Source: Callaeas wilsoni (lineage: Eukaryota; Chordata; Aves; Passeriformes; Callaeidae). Taken from it: 64,000 nt of DNA. The position numbers and the translations under genes are program-made. Under the pieces are notes generated by a model that saw nothing but the letters and a program-made list of their open reading frames with translations, was not told the origin of the DNA and did no database searches. Shown in pieces: positions 1 through 12,570 of the stretch (position 1 is the stretch's first letter; each line of letters starts with the position of its first letter). Where the stretch lies: assembly GCA_013398955.1 (NCBI GenBank), contig VWPU01009666.1:245030-309029 (forward strand), in the 5' to 3' direction.

Positions 1-3000
1 CTGACCTGTTGCCTTCAAATACAGACTGTCCTCAATTAAACAAGTCAAGACTACAGGTCTTCCCTTTACAGCAGCATAATACTGCTAATTCAACAGATCA
101 AGTGAGAAAAATCAGATCCAGCTTGTCTACACTATTTGTCTGTGGCTATAAACCACAAGTGGCTGCAGGTTGCATCTGTCAGCATGTAAATGTGCCTTCG
201 GCTGGTGTTCACGGCAGTGTGGCTTGTTTAAAGTGTTACATGTATCATAATGACCATTGAATGTTCACCACCAAGGTGCTGATGGCGTCACAGGCTCGAC
301 AGATATAATTATGTTCCTTGCCTCTGGAGAGAGCCCAGGGCTGTTATTCTCTTCTGAACCTCTGCTGGCTGCGGTTTCCCTTCAGACAGACCAGGAGAAG
401 GTGCTGCAGAGGAAATTTTGTGAGCCATGCTTTGTGCCTCCTGTGCTGACCACAAGCAAAGCAAGCACGTTTTTCATAGCACTGCTATCCTGTTACTCCC
501 TTCATTCCTGTGGAGCACGGCGCTCCGAGAGCACCGAAAGTGACTGCTGCTTAACCAGTAGGAGACTACATCACTGCTGAGCCAGCTGCCTGGAAATGTT
601 AATGCTGCGCTGTGGTTTCTTCAGGACTCTGGGCCAGCATTTTCCTCATCAGATGTCTTTCCTTTGCTGCCCTATCCCAGCCTGTGCTTTATTCTCAGTG
701 CAATCTGTTTTCCATGAGTGACAAGCCTGGGGGTTCCCAAAGGTACTTGAAGGAAATCAGGATGTAAAATGAAATACGAAGAGTATAGGAGAAGAAAGGA
801 GGAAAAAAACAAAAAAATACACCCACCGCTGACATGAGAAATCCTGGCCCCAGGGAAGGAGAATAGACAGAGGTTCTGGGAGAGAAGCACGGTGGAGCTA
901 AGGAGAAGGTATGGGGAGGGGGGTCAAAGAGGTGAAGATTGCAATTCCAGATGAAGCTGATGAGACTGCAGAGGAACGGAAGCTGAATAAATTTACAGAC
1001 TATACAGAGGCAAAAATTGAGTCCTGTAGCCATTTTTTTCCCACAGAGGCACTATTATCATCGCAGCTTCACGAGTGAAAAAACAAAACATTTAAGTGAT
1101 TTACTTTTGGCAGGTTTGAAGCCGAGGTTCCTGCATCCCTCAGGCATGGACGTAACAAAGAGATTTATGTTGTGTGTATTACTTACAGGTGACTTGGAGA
1201 AAATTGATTAGAGTGACTTTAACTGGGCAAGATTTAACATTCACATACCAGTTGGGGTGTGGGGGAGGTCAAACTTTGGCTCTGACTTCCACCTTCCTTT
1301 TTTACTTAAAAAACAAACCAAACAAGCAGTGTTAAAAATGTATGAAAGGAAGAAGGAGAAGAGCCCTAACTGTTTCCCTTTGCATACGTAGCTTTCAGTG
1401 TTATTAGGCCCATCCTGTGAATAAGTTGAAGGGTCAATAAATCTAGACCTCACTGTGATTACATGCATATTACCTCCACTCTGTGGTTTCTGATTGATGC
1501 ACCCACTGGTTACCATGTCTGTCAGCATGCACTTTGCCTTCAGCAAGGAAAAACACTGGGGCTACCTCTCAGCCTGTCAGACTGATTCTCCTGTTTGCTC
1601 AGACGGTCTGCAATGCTTGCACATCAGCTTGCCCTTGCATGGGGCACAGCTCACTTCCTGTTCCCTTGTGACAAAACATGTGTTGGTAATAAACTTCCCA
1701 TTTATAATCCAACACAACCAGCTGATGTGGGTAATTAGCTGACTTAACCTTTTCCATTTCTGATATTCCAGAGTCTGTGGTGGGTACTGCACAGGCTCCT
1801 GTCTTCCCTTCTCCCACCTCACAAACAGCAGAGAATAATCTGATGTAAATAGAAAGGTGTCATCAGAAATGGGACAAAGAAGAAAAGAGAGATGCTGCAG
1901 ACAGGCTGATGCAAATGCCATCTCACTGCCTTCCAGTATACGCTTGTGCTTTTGTGCCACTGTAATGGCGCCTTGAAAATGGACCTTAATTTCATAATGA
2001 TACGTAGCAATAGTCCTTTCCTGACAAGCAACCATGACTGCGGTTGGTAAGCATATATTTGAAAAAGGAAAATATAGATAGTCCTTACAGTAATTAAGTC
2101 TCAAAGGGTACTGCAACTCCAAAAGAGAACCAGGTTCAAAACACATCTTAAATATTTCAACTGTGTATTTCTAAGTAAGGGCCGAGGATTCATAATGTGG
2201 GAATATCGATTACATCCTTTTTTAGCTTTCCACAGTAGGTTTCCAAGGAGGTAGCTAACTAGAATGGAACAGACAACCACATTTGTGCTGAATAGCTAGA
2301 AAGCAAAGGAAACACATTATGTGGTTTTTAAAAAGTTTTGTGAATTGTGGAAAAGATGTTTCTGCTGAAAAATGCCATTATAATTATCTATATGTTTTCT
2401 ATTTCACTCTAAGAATTTTCAACAATGAATTATTTTCTTGGTACCTTCATAAGTAACTGAATAACTGGCAGCATCGCTGTCATGAAATGTGTCTATAAGT
2501 GATCTTACTACTACACAGTTGTCTGAACACTGCGCATATTACATATAAATAGTTAATTTTCCAACTCTGACAGGTTGGTTTATAAAAAATATTAAAATAA
2601 ATAATGTTGATTTGAGGCTTTTTTCAGGTTTTGATTTTTTCTATGGAGACAATCACACTAAACCATTCCCTAGACACATTTGGGCTTGCACAACATACAG
2701 CACCATATGTGTGCACACTTCAGAATTACTGCCAGACACGTAAAGGAACAGATCTGGAGTGAACACTGCCTTGGGAGCTTGATCTGCAGCAGAGGCACTT
2801 TGCTTTTATTATCCTTCACTTTCCACTGATCACGCATCAGTTCCCTTTACATCTTCTCTTGTCTCACACTTGCCTACTCATGTCAGAACTGATTCTCTTT
2901 GTCAATTACACTCTTCTTCAGATTCCCTTCAAGATCAGAAAAACATTTGCTTTACTTTTACCTTTCAGTTCACTGCCTGCTTTGGATAAAGCTGAGTACA

Positions 3001-4158
3001 GAAGTATTAAAATACCAGGAAAAAGCCTGCTGTCACAATGAGTTTGATCCAAAGTCCTTTGAAGTCATTAATGAACACTGGTTCCCAGATATCGCTTTTG
3101 GTCTTTGGATCTGCCCATGGCTTTCTACTTCAACAAGAAATATAAGTATTAAAAAGTTTTCAAAAGGTATATCTGATGGGATTACCAGTTTGATTTTCTG
3201 AATACTGTTCTCTGAAGATTCAGATAAACATGTCAACAGTTGAAAGCTCCCCCTAACACCTCAGGCTGAGATTAAAGGTCCTCTGCAGTCACAGTGCTCA
3301 AAGTTTCACAATCAGTGGATAATTTCAGCCTTACAACTGAGATACTCTTTGGTCTCTCACAGCTGAGAAAGGATACACTTTCTTGATTCTAGCACCAGAA
3401 TCATCTGCTGCTCTTGGAAACACAGTCTTCACTATTGGAATGGTTTGAATTCTGGTGCGATATTACTGGAATAGTCTTGGCATTGCTTTGTCTTGCAAAG
3501 AGGGTTCTTGGACAGCTGCTCATTTGTTATTGCTGTGATTCTTTCTAAAACAATGTGTTTCTTCCCAGTAGCCAAATATTTATATTTGAAAGGTATCATG
3601 TTAAGGGAGGTCTAAATTTTGTATCCACAGTCATGGATAGCAGTGACAGTTCATCTCATAGGAAGATCATCTTTAGCAGGTAGACATAGACACATATACA
3701 ACATGTGCAATTGTTTACATACCTGGTTTCTTTTCCCATAAAGTTTAGCCTCCCTAAGATATTTGGCTCTAAATCCTGGCTTTTGGAGTACTGTTTAGAG
3801 GACTAGATGATTCCATAGGTGATCCCATAATATTTGATTTTGAATCTGAAACTGAAATGCCACTATCATCTGAGGAATGTTTTGTGGTTTTCGGTGAAAA
3901 TCTTCACTTTTTCACTCATGCCTCAGTCTGCTGAATTCAGGTACGGTGCCCCACAATAATGCACTCTGTGTAAGATTCCCTTATAAAACTCAGCCCAAGG
4001 AAATACTGCACTGAGTTTGCAGGACATACAGGAATACATTGCAATGAACAGAGTAGAATTAATTATTATTGGCATAGAAATTTTGAATTTTAAGCCAAGT
4101 GGTTTGCTGAGCTGATGCAACCAAGGGGCAAGTATTGATCTCTTCACTCTCATGCCCA
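1..4158. other. Intergenic DNA, no gene recognised
   Basis: This stretch is unique-looking, AT-rich DNA with many stops in all frames. The longest open frame in the window (minus strand, 1577-2146, 189 codons) lies here, but it resembles no protein I know. I see no convincing repeat family, RNA gene or promoter. It is consistent with the left part of the desert downstream of COL12A1. Confidence 0.6.
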
Positions 4159-4432
4159 GTGACAGGACTCAAGGGAATGGCCTGAAGCTGAGTCAGGGGA
4201 GGTTTAGGTTGGATATTACAAAATGGTTTTCATCCAGAGGGTGGCTGAGCACTGGAACAGGCTCCCCAGGGAAGTGGTCACAGCACCAAGCCTGACAGAC
4301 TTCAAGAAGCATTTGGACAATGCTGTCATGTGTATGGGGATATTCTTGAGGCTGTCCTCTGCAGGAGCAGGAGCTGAACTCTATGATCCTCATGAGTCCC
4401 TTCCAACTCAGCATATTTTATGATTCTATGAT
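4159..4432 (+). mobile_element. CR1 LINE, 3' end fragment
   Basis: The segment reads as the terminal few hundred bases of an avian CR1 retrotransposon in sense orientation. It opens with a GTGACAGGAC-type block, passes through GAGCACTGGAACAGGCTCC, and ends in the diagnostic CR1 tail, where ATTCTATGAT follows CCCTTCCAACTCAG. This 5'-truncated form is the usual state of CR1 copies. It encodes no intact protein, and the short frames within it are remnants. Family is firm; subfamily is not assigned. Confidence 0.92.
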
Positions 4433-6592
4433 AAGGAGCTTCTTTTCCAGCTCTACCTGAACACTTTGTGGGTTTATCTTTGTTCTTTGCAAAGTCCTTT
4501 TCTTTGAGAGTAAGCAGAGAAACCAGAGCCATTTATGGGGCAGACCAAGACAGCAGGAACCCTGGATAGTCCTCTGAGCAATACCAATGTGTATATACTG
4601 TAGATTCCCCTCGTAGATTCCCCAGACAGTTGCTGCCATCACCTGGGACTTTGAATAAGTCAGAATGCAAAATAAAACTACAGATTGATTGAAAAGGTTA
4701 CTTAGATCTTCAGTATTTCCTAATTTGATCTGGAAAGAAATGTGACAAATATCCTAAAGAAATGTGACAGCCTGAGAAGGAATCCTAGTTCTGCTTTTGG
4801 ACTTGGAACATTGGCCTTGATGCATGCATGTATACATGGAGTGAAGCTTGGATCTCTGCACATGTGTAAACAGCCACAGGCACACAAGGGCTATTCAGTT
4901 CTCCAAGGAGGTCTTCTCTTCCAACAGCTGCTCCTATTCACTCCAAAAGAAAGGTGGGAAATGGATAGGAGCACCCAACAGACTAGAACCAACCAAGGGC
5001 TACCAGATGGAATACCATCTAGTGATCATCGTCTCATGTTTAAAATTTTGCTTTAGTATCAGTGGTTTAAAATTATGCCTATGAACATCATATGATACTC
5101 TGAAACAGGCAGCTCATGTTATTAAGACATCATAGATTCACATAAAAAGTAGATTTTTTTTTATGCTACTGGAGTTTCTTTGAGTTATAAAAATGTGCCT
5201 GAAAGTGTTTCCAAAATATTATAAATAGTAGGAGCTTTTATCAGTCTACTGTTTTGATTAACAGATGAAAATTTCCATAAAAGAAAAAAACATCTCTAAA
5301 CCAGTTGCACTGCAGTCTTGCCCTTTGAAAAAAAGCAGGAAAAAACTAACACTACTTTACACAATTAGCAACCATATCTTAGAAATTAATAGCTATAGAT
5401 GAACAATTAAGTTGTGTTTGGCTGGAGGTATCTTTGCCACCTTCCTGTAACCATTCATTTATCCCCATCAGTGAATGCAATAAGAAAAGGATGTATTTTT
5501 ATATCTCCAAGCAATCAAGGCTCCCTTGGTAAGGCGTAGGTTAAGTTTAGCATCACAGACATTGCATTAATTTTTCCTACTATAGAAACATTTTTTCCCT
5601 AGGAAATATTATTCTTAGCATTTATTTCTTTCTTTGGACACAGTAAAAGACACTGTTTAATCAGCAGCACTAATCAAGACACTGTATAAGCAAATAGGAT
5701 TTCTTCCCTTTAGTGGCATTGCAAATGTTCTTGAGTCATTCCTTTCCTTGAAATTACTGTAAAAAATCTTTACTTGTCCTTCTTACCAATAGCACAGAAA
5801 ATAAATGTCATCCAATCCCATCAGTTGCCTCAACGAAATAGAGGAAACAAACTGTTGTTGGCTAATAACACTGGAGAGTGATACATCAAAGGAATAGAAT
5901 TTACACCCATGCCTTGTCTTGATTAGAGTGTTCAAGTTTAATTCAGCGTGCCACTATTTCCTGCTGTCTGTTCCTCTCCATCAGTACCAAACACTACTTA
6001 GAAGTTGTTGATACTGAACATATGGACCCAATTAAATCTGTAATGACATTTACTTATTTGAAGTTTCAGCCCCGATGCGGTCTCCAATTCATTCACCAAA
6101 CTACTTCCATTTACTGAAGGTTTTTTTTTACTTGTGGTGGAACTCTGAAGTGCAGAACTGAGTGATCATAAAATGGACAAATTAGGCACTGAACTCGCCT
6201 TTGATAGAGCACCCCATTTAGCATTTCAAATTTTAAACAAACTATGATCATGCTAGTTATGAAACTGTGGCCTATTCTGGTCAGTCTTGGACATTTGTTA
6301 AATACTACTATATGTATAATATTTTATATTATATATACATCTACAGAGAGAATGCGTAATACATTGAATATTGACTAAAAGTACACCAACAAAAGCACCT
6401 CAGAAGATAAATTAACAAAATAGAAACCAACTAAAAAAATCTGGTCACCTTGTTTATCTGTGGTTCAAGGTCATGATGAAGAAATAGAGGTGATCTGTTC
6501 ACACCTCATATTGTGCCAGAAAATGTTTAATACTACCACTATCACATTTCATTTGTTTATCCTTTTACCTTTGAGGCAGATTGTAGTTCCAG
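4433..6592. other. Intergenic DNA, no gene recognised
   Basis: AT-rich unique sequence between a CR1 tail and an ERV-L LTR. No open frame here exceeds about 105 codons and none resembles a known protein. A short AT-rich patch near 6300-6340 is simple-sequence-like. I see nothing else in it. Confidence 0.6.
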
Positions 6593-7000
6593 TGCAGTTG
6601 GCTGAGATAATTTTTTTCATAGTAGCTTTTGTGGAGCTGATTTGGATTTGTGATGAAAACAGTGTCAATAACGCAGGGATGTTTTAGTTATTGCTGAGCA
6701 GGGCTTGCAGAGTCAAGGCCTTTCTGCCCATCACACTGCCTCACCAGTAAGTAAGCTGGTGGTGCACGAGAAGTTGGGAGTTGACACAGCCAGGACAGCT
6801 GACCCCAGCAGATCAGAGGGATATTCCATACCATATGGCATCATGCTCAGCAATAAAAACTGGAGGGAAAGTTTGCCAGGGCTGCAACTGTGAAGTTTTG
6901 CATCACTGGTTCCATTTTGGGTTTTTTGGGGTAGGAGTTTTTTGTTCCTTTTTTTTTTTTTTTTTTTTTTTACTTATTAAGCTGTCTTTTTATGATAGAT
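6593..7000 (+). mobile_element. ERV-L class solo LTR, degraded
   Basis: This segment matches the layout of the avian ERV-L LTR that is also present at 22526-23060. Shared blocks in the same order are GATGTTTTAGTTATTGCTGA, CAAGGCCTTT, GGATATTCCA followed by ATGCTCAG, and a final TTATTAAGCTGTCTTT block at the polyadenylation region. The TATA-like part is reduced to a CAATAAAAACTGG stretch. The part just before the TTATTAAGC block has been replaced by a run of about 24 T. No internal retroviral coding region flanks it, so it is a solo or truncated LTR. The left boundary is estimated. Confidence 0.82.
6949..6971. repeat. Poly-T run inside the LTR
   Basis: A homopolymer of more than 20 T interrupts the distal part of the LTR, where the related copy has ordinary pyrimidine-rich sequence. 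It looks like a local microsatellite expansion. Exact length is unreliable in raw sequence. Confidence 0.85.
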
Positions 7001-7075
7001 GGTACATATAGATTTTTCAACAGTTTAACTTCAGGTTTCAGAAGAAAAGAAAGAATATCTAGATTCTAGCTTTTA

Positions 7076-7157
7076 TCCAGAGCCTTGAGGAAAAGACATT
7101 ATGGATCAGGGCAAAATCCAGAGCCTTGAGAAAAGGACTTTATGGATTAGGGCAAAA
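7076..7157. repeat. Tandem duplication, 2 x 41 bp
   Basis: Two adjacent 41-bp units (7076-7116 and 7117-7157) both start TCCAGAGCCTTGAG and end AGGGCAAAA. They differ at only a few positions, so the duplication is fairly recent. It lies just downstream of the ERV-L LTR. Confidence 0.9.
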
Positions 7158-10100
7158 GTCATAAATATTCCTTTCTAAGGAAGCCTTTAGAAAAATGAAA
7201 TCTGAAAGGGAGGAAAGCCACATTACAGGAACAATTAATGATAACAATGTATTCTGGGTTGCAGAGAGCCTTCTTTCCTCTTGAAAGGGTTGTGACAGGC
7301 CTCCTGCTGTATCGGCGTCTGGTGGCTGTGACACCTACAATGGAGCAAAAAGAGCAGTAAAATGAGCTGCATCACAACACAGCGTGCGAGGAGGTGGTGA
7401 GAAATCCAAGTGCCAGTAGCAAGCTCCAGCAGGACACTTCATTTCTAATAATGCCTTGCCATCAAGTGCAAAAAGTTGATCTCACTGCTTTTGTGGGATG
7501 CAGCTGAAATATAACTGGCCTGCACTGCACAGCATTGAAAAGGGAAAGGTCTACTGCACAGTTTATGATTATTTTCATCCAAGGGGGTGCACCCCAGATG
7601 GTGATAATTACTCATAACCTTGAGGATATACAAGAGCTTTAAAAGATTTGATTTAGAAAGAAGCTGGTTAATTAATGAGCAGCTGAAGGCTGAAAGATAA
7701 TTAGATTTTTTTTTTACTCTTTAGATATTTGATGCTGCTATTAGAGTACTAGAGCTTTTATAGCTCAATCTGCCTGGAGACCAAGTCACTATCTTTAACT
7801 TGCAGCCAAAAACAAGAGCATGTACCCACTAAAACTTAATTTAGCAGTAGTAAAACACCACACTATACAAAAAAAATTACTAAGAACATCTAATGGAATG
7901 ACCTTTTCATTTAGATTTTTTACTCTACTCCTTCACATATCCATGTATTCTTGTCTCAGCTCCTGAGAGCCAGCTCCTTCCTTCCTGTGCTTCTGTGTTT
8001 TGTAGAACCTCCAGCTGATGGTAAGTAAATACAGATAGGAAAAAGCCTTCTGATTCAGGCTAGAAGATGCTATGAGACAACTGGTGTACTTAATTATTTT
8101 TACTCTATTTATGTAGCCTCTCAGCTTCTGAAGAAGCATCCTTTGTTAAGAATGCCTTTACAAAGTCTTTACAAAGTGTAAACGGGTTGTAAGTTGTTTT
8201 TCCCATTAGCCTTACTCCTTTGCTTTCCTGAATATGGTGTTGCATTCTGGGTCCAGAGAAGCTTCTTTCCAGCTATTTTTACTCTGGGTAGAAAAAAAAA
8301 TCTCTTTGTTTTCTTGCTTTTGTGACTGCTATTTTATATGTCTGTACTGAATCCTTTTGCCAGTGATTCTGGATTGCAGTCTGTAGGGCATCTGTAATGG
8401 AGAGTCCTTACTGTCCTGTGCCTTTATGCAAAGTGCATAACACAAGAAGAGTAAGCTGGAAATCCTGGTGGTCTCCAGCAAAAGAATGTCTGTCTTTGCT
8501 GTGGGAAGCTTGCAAACCCACATTTATTTATATATTTATATTTGCTCTGTTCTTCTTCTTTCACCCTTTTCTTCCATATTCCTCTAAAAAAGGAAGCTAC
8601 AACAGCCATCCAACCTATGCATGCTCCCTGGTCGAGAATCTCAGTTTTCATGTCTCTACCCCTGGCACCAAAGACAGGAATTTCAGCAGTTCCTACTGGC
8701 CTCACAGATGTCTTAGAGGGTCCTTGCTATGTGACATATACCAGAACCACATCAGGAAGCATCTGTCTTCACCTCCCGTGTTGTATGTGCCAGCCCCATG
8801 CAGATGCACCTCAGACATTGCAGAGCACTTAAAATGATTCTGCTTAAGAACCTAAGTCTCTTTCCAAAAATAAAACTTTCTAATATGGGGAAAAAAGAGG
8901 GGAAAATGGGGTGGGAAAAAAGTAGAAAAAAGAGAAGGAAAGAAGAGCATGGAAAGAAGAGTGTGCAAGTGTTGAAGCCCAAAGTAAATTGAGCTGGCTC
9001 ATCTGCTTTGGAAGTACTGTGCATCCTAAACAGGAGGTTTTAAACCAAGCTTTCTTCATATAGCTTTCATAAAATCCTGCTATGAGGTCCTAGAAAATTC
9101 TTCCCAATGCTAAAATAGGTGTCCTGCCTTCATGGGGACTATTTGGGGATCTCTGAGAAGCAGAAGATATTTCATGAAGTTGATTTTGCAAAGAGGCATC
9201 CTCATGCAATTTTTTTCAGCCAAGGAAGGGGAGAGAGCCAAGGGGCTGGAGTGTGCAGCACCTCAAAGTGATGGCATGCTGCCAGCTTCTCTTTGCAGGC
9301 ATACCCATGCCAGAAGTGCTTAAGTGCAAATGGCATGTAAACCAGAAACACCTGTCATTATTGTGCTGGAGGTGTATGTGGATAATTATGTGAAACTCTG
9401 TGAAAAAAGTGTGCTTTCCTGCCCAGAGAATGTAATGAAAAGTTTTACTGTGTTGAGTGGTTCGGCTGGAGCGGTTGTGCTGATTTTATCAACAGCTGGC
9501 CTTAGAGCATGCAGCACAGCTCTGCTCAGCCCTCCCTGGAAGCACCGGCACACCTGGACCTCCCTGCCTCCTCTCGATGCCTTTTCACACCCGCCTCACC
9601 CTGCTCACCCCTGTGCATCAGTCACAGCAGATGGCTACACTGCAGTGAGGCTCACCTGAGACCGTTTCATTTCATTTCAGCAGTAGTAAATCTGTCATTT
9701 AGATTGTAAATACGGATTTTTCAGCAGTACCTTGCCACCTTATCTTCTGTCTTTGTCAGCAAGCAGTAAAGCTCTGACAAAACCCTGAGAGCAGTTTTGC
9801 GAATCAGGCTCTGATTTTGTGCCAGCATGGCATGAAGCCGACCCAGCAGATACATGCTGCCCCACAAGCAAGAAACAACTCAGGTTCTGCAGCTCTTTGA
9901 TCCATGTTATATTACAGGACCTCAGTACATGTGTCAAGGAACTGCACTTGTGATTTGGGGGTACATACCTCTGGGTGAGGCAGTCTTTGAGTTCAGTATA
10001 GCAAGAAAACATTTTCTTATGGATCTCTTCCTGGCTGTGAGTATGGAGTGAACCACTGTGGCACAGGAGAAGCCCTCATTTCCCCTGCCCGCCTCCCCAG

Positions 10101-12069
10101 TCAGGTGTGATGGCACAGTGTTGTTTTCACTGCCAGCTGGTACAGGAACAGTGTCTGGGATCAGCTGCTGAGATAATTAGGATAAACTTCTGTTCCATAA
10201 TCCCGAATGTAGCTGGTACTCAGGACTTTAAAACCCCCATCTGCAGAAGTAAAAGTTCTACTGGTAGCACTTAAAACACAGAGAACACAGTATGTCAGAA
10301 GGTGAACAAAAGCAATATAGAAGAAGGAGGGGAGCACATTTTTATACTAGAGAAAAGCTGTTTAGCCGTGGGACCTGTCAAGTCAGACCTAGCTGTTCAT
10401 AGTAAAGGAGGATCGTCATTCATAAAAAAGTGCATGAACCGAACAGGAAAGGTATTTTATAGCACAAAAGGTACTGGTTTAAGACCTAAAAATACCGTAC
10501 AGCGATGAATAAGAGAGGTTTATGTTTCATCTAGATCAGCTACCGAAGGACAGCCAGACTTCCCTTGCTCTCCTGCAAATTTGACCTATAGAAGTTGTCT
10601 AGTGTACTTATTATGTATCTGCAGAAGAAACCAGTGAGACAAGGCCTACATCTGGCTGGGATTCAGGATGTGTGTGTGCCTGAGCTACAAAAAGTATGTC
10701 AGCACTGTAGGAGTTTCATCATCCATCAAAGGAGCCTAGAAAAGTTCTACAAACTGCAGGTGTCCCTTGGAGAGCTTAGCCCATAGCAAAGCCTAGTCGA
10801 TGGGATTCAGAGATTATCTTTGTGCTAGACTGCCAGGCAGTGCGTGGAGCTGCAGTAGCTGGGGCTAGCCTTCCTATTTGTTCTTTGGCCGCATCTTATG
10901 CAGTGAGCAAAGGACAGATGCTTCCCTGGGCTGAAATCCCCCACACCCCATTGGGTCCATGTTGCCCAGGCTGTAGTTAGAGGCCTCACGAGTGGAAGGG
11001 CTGGCAAAGGTGGTCTTGAAAAGTGATTATAAGGCTGTGCTTACCAGACCAAATAGATCTCTCTAAACTCTTTCAGATTCCCCAAGTCCAGTGCCTACTA
11101 CTCAGTTGTGGGGTACAGTTTGGGTTGTGACTCGGGCTCTTGGCAACCTGGAAACCAATCAGTTGAATTTTCCATATTTGAAAAGTAACCTAGGAGTTCA
11201 GATGAAAAAGCAGTGACCAAGGACTACCACTTGGAGTCAACTGTTGGGAAATAACAGAATTTTTGCCAGGGATTGCTCTCTGGTAAATTTTGAAATTTAA
11301 ATAATATCACATGCTGTGCTAACTTTTCATTAATAAGGATGTTTACCGCAATCTTCCCGTAATTTTTTAGAGTGAATCAAAAAACTGTAGCAGGGGTTCA
11401 TTTGTTGCATTGATTTATTTTAAAGTTGGTTCAAGAGAAACACCCACATTTTAGAGCCAACTTTTCACGTCCCTGCAGTAAAGTTTGTGCTTGTCTGTAA
11501 TGAATTTAATAAAATAAGATTTTTTTTGTTAGTCTTGAAAACATTTTGTTAGTCTTAAAATTCTGCGTAGCTTTCTAGTTCCCAGATTAAATAAATGTGG
11601 CCTGATGTACTTCATGCCAGCCCATAAAGTGCTCCTGAGTCCAGGCCCACAACTAATGCCAATAAAAGGAGCTGCTAACCCTCTACAAAGGCCGCATGCA
11701 CACATCTCATTCACAGAGTTGTTCTTAGCTCCCTGAATTAAGAGAGCTGTATAGGAGTATATGCATTTTTATAGATATTTTATACATTAAATCAGTCTCT
11801 GGTTTATACATTTTATACATTAAACCAGAATTTCAAAGTTATCCAGAGAGTGAACCAATTTGAGATGCTAACATTTCTGCTTTCATTCCTGTTGCTGCAG
11901 AATGCTTTTACAAGTGATAAGAAAATGAATCACACTTTAGAAATATCTTACAAGTTATTTAATCGTACATAAAAGCTTCTTAGTTTTGCTCAGAGTCCCA
12001 GATAGAAGTATCTCATCCTGAAACCTCTTAGGGCTGCATCTCAGTCTTCATCTGGAGACCAGGGGCCAT
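7158..12069. other. Intergenic DNA, no gene recognised
   Basis: Unique sequence with no supportable gene. Short open frames, up to 146 codons at 8397-8837, overlap each other in several frames and look like chance. A purine-rich patch lies near 8885-8960. Short imperfect local duplications are seen at about 11520-11560 (GTTAGTCTT units) and 11770-11830 (TTTTATACATTAAA units). Confidence 0.55.
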
Positions 12070-12570
12070 GTACTGATCTAGCTGCTCATACATAGGTCAG
12101 TTCTGCAGGCTTTATTTAAAGTCAATTTTCTCCAAGTTAAACAAACCTAACCCCTCAGCCTCTCCTCATTCCTTGCATGTGTCAGCCCCCCAGCCCCCTT
12201 GGTATCTCTGCACTGTGTACCATCCCTTGCTAATCTATCTCTGGGGATGTAATACTGGGAGCTGAAAACTGGACACTGCAGGTATGGACTCACAAGGGCT
12301 GAGTGGAGTGGACTAATCACGGTTCTGGACCAAATAGCTACTGCAGTCCAGGATGTGATGAGCCTTTTTCTCTGCAAGAGCATCCTCTGAACTCCTGTTC
12401 GGCTTCTTCTGTACCAGGACCACCAGACCTTTCACAGGTTTTCTCCCTACCAGCAGGTTCCTAGCCTGAGTTCATTCCCTCCAAGATGCAGACCTTTGCA
12501 TTTCTCTTTGCTAAATTTCTTGAGATACTTGTCAGCCTGCATATCAAGGTTCCTTAAAGCAGTCCTACCA
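12070..12570 (-). mobile_element. CR1 LINE fragment, antisense
   Basis: Read on the plus strand, this is the reverse complement of the CR1 3' region upstream of the tail. It has a CTCAGCCTCTCCTCATTCC block, a GAGCTGAAAACTGGACACTG block and a GCAGACCTTTGCATTTC block, in the order expected of an antisense CR1. Neither the terminal octamer tail nor an intact reading frame is present. The copy is old and truncated at both ends, and the edges are approximate. Confidence 0.82.

Noticed and set aside
8397..8837. 146-codon plus-strand frame with overlapping frames on both strands
   Set aside because: Several overlapping frames of similar length point to locally low stop density rather than a gene.
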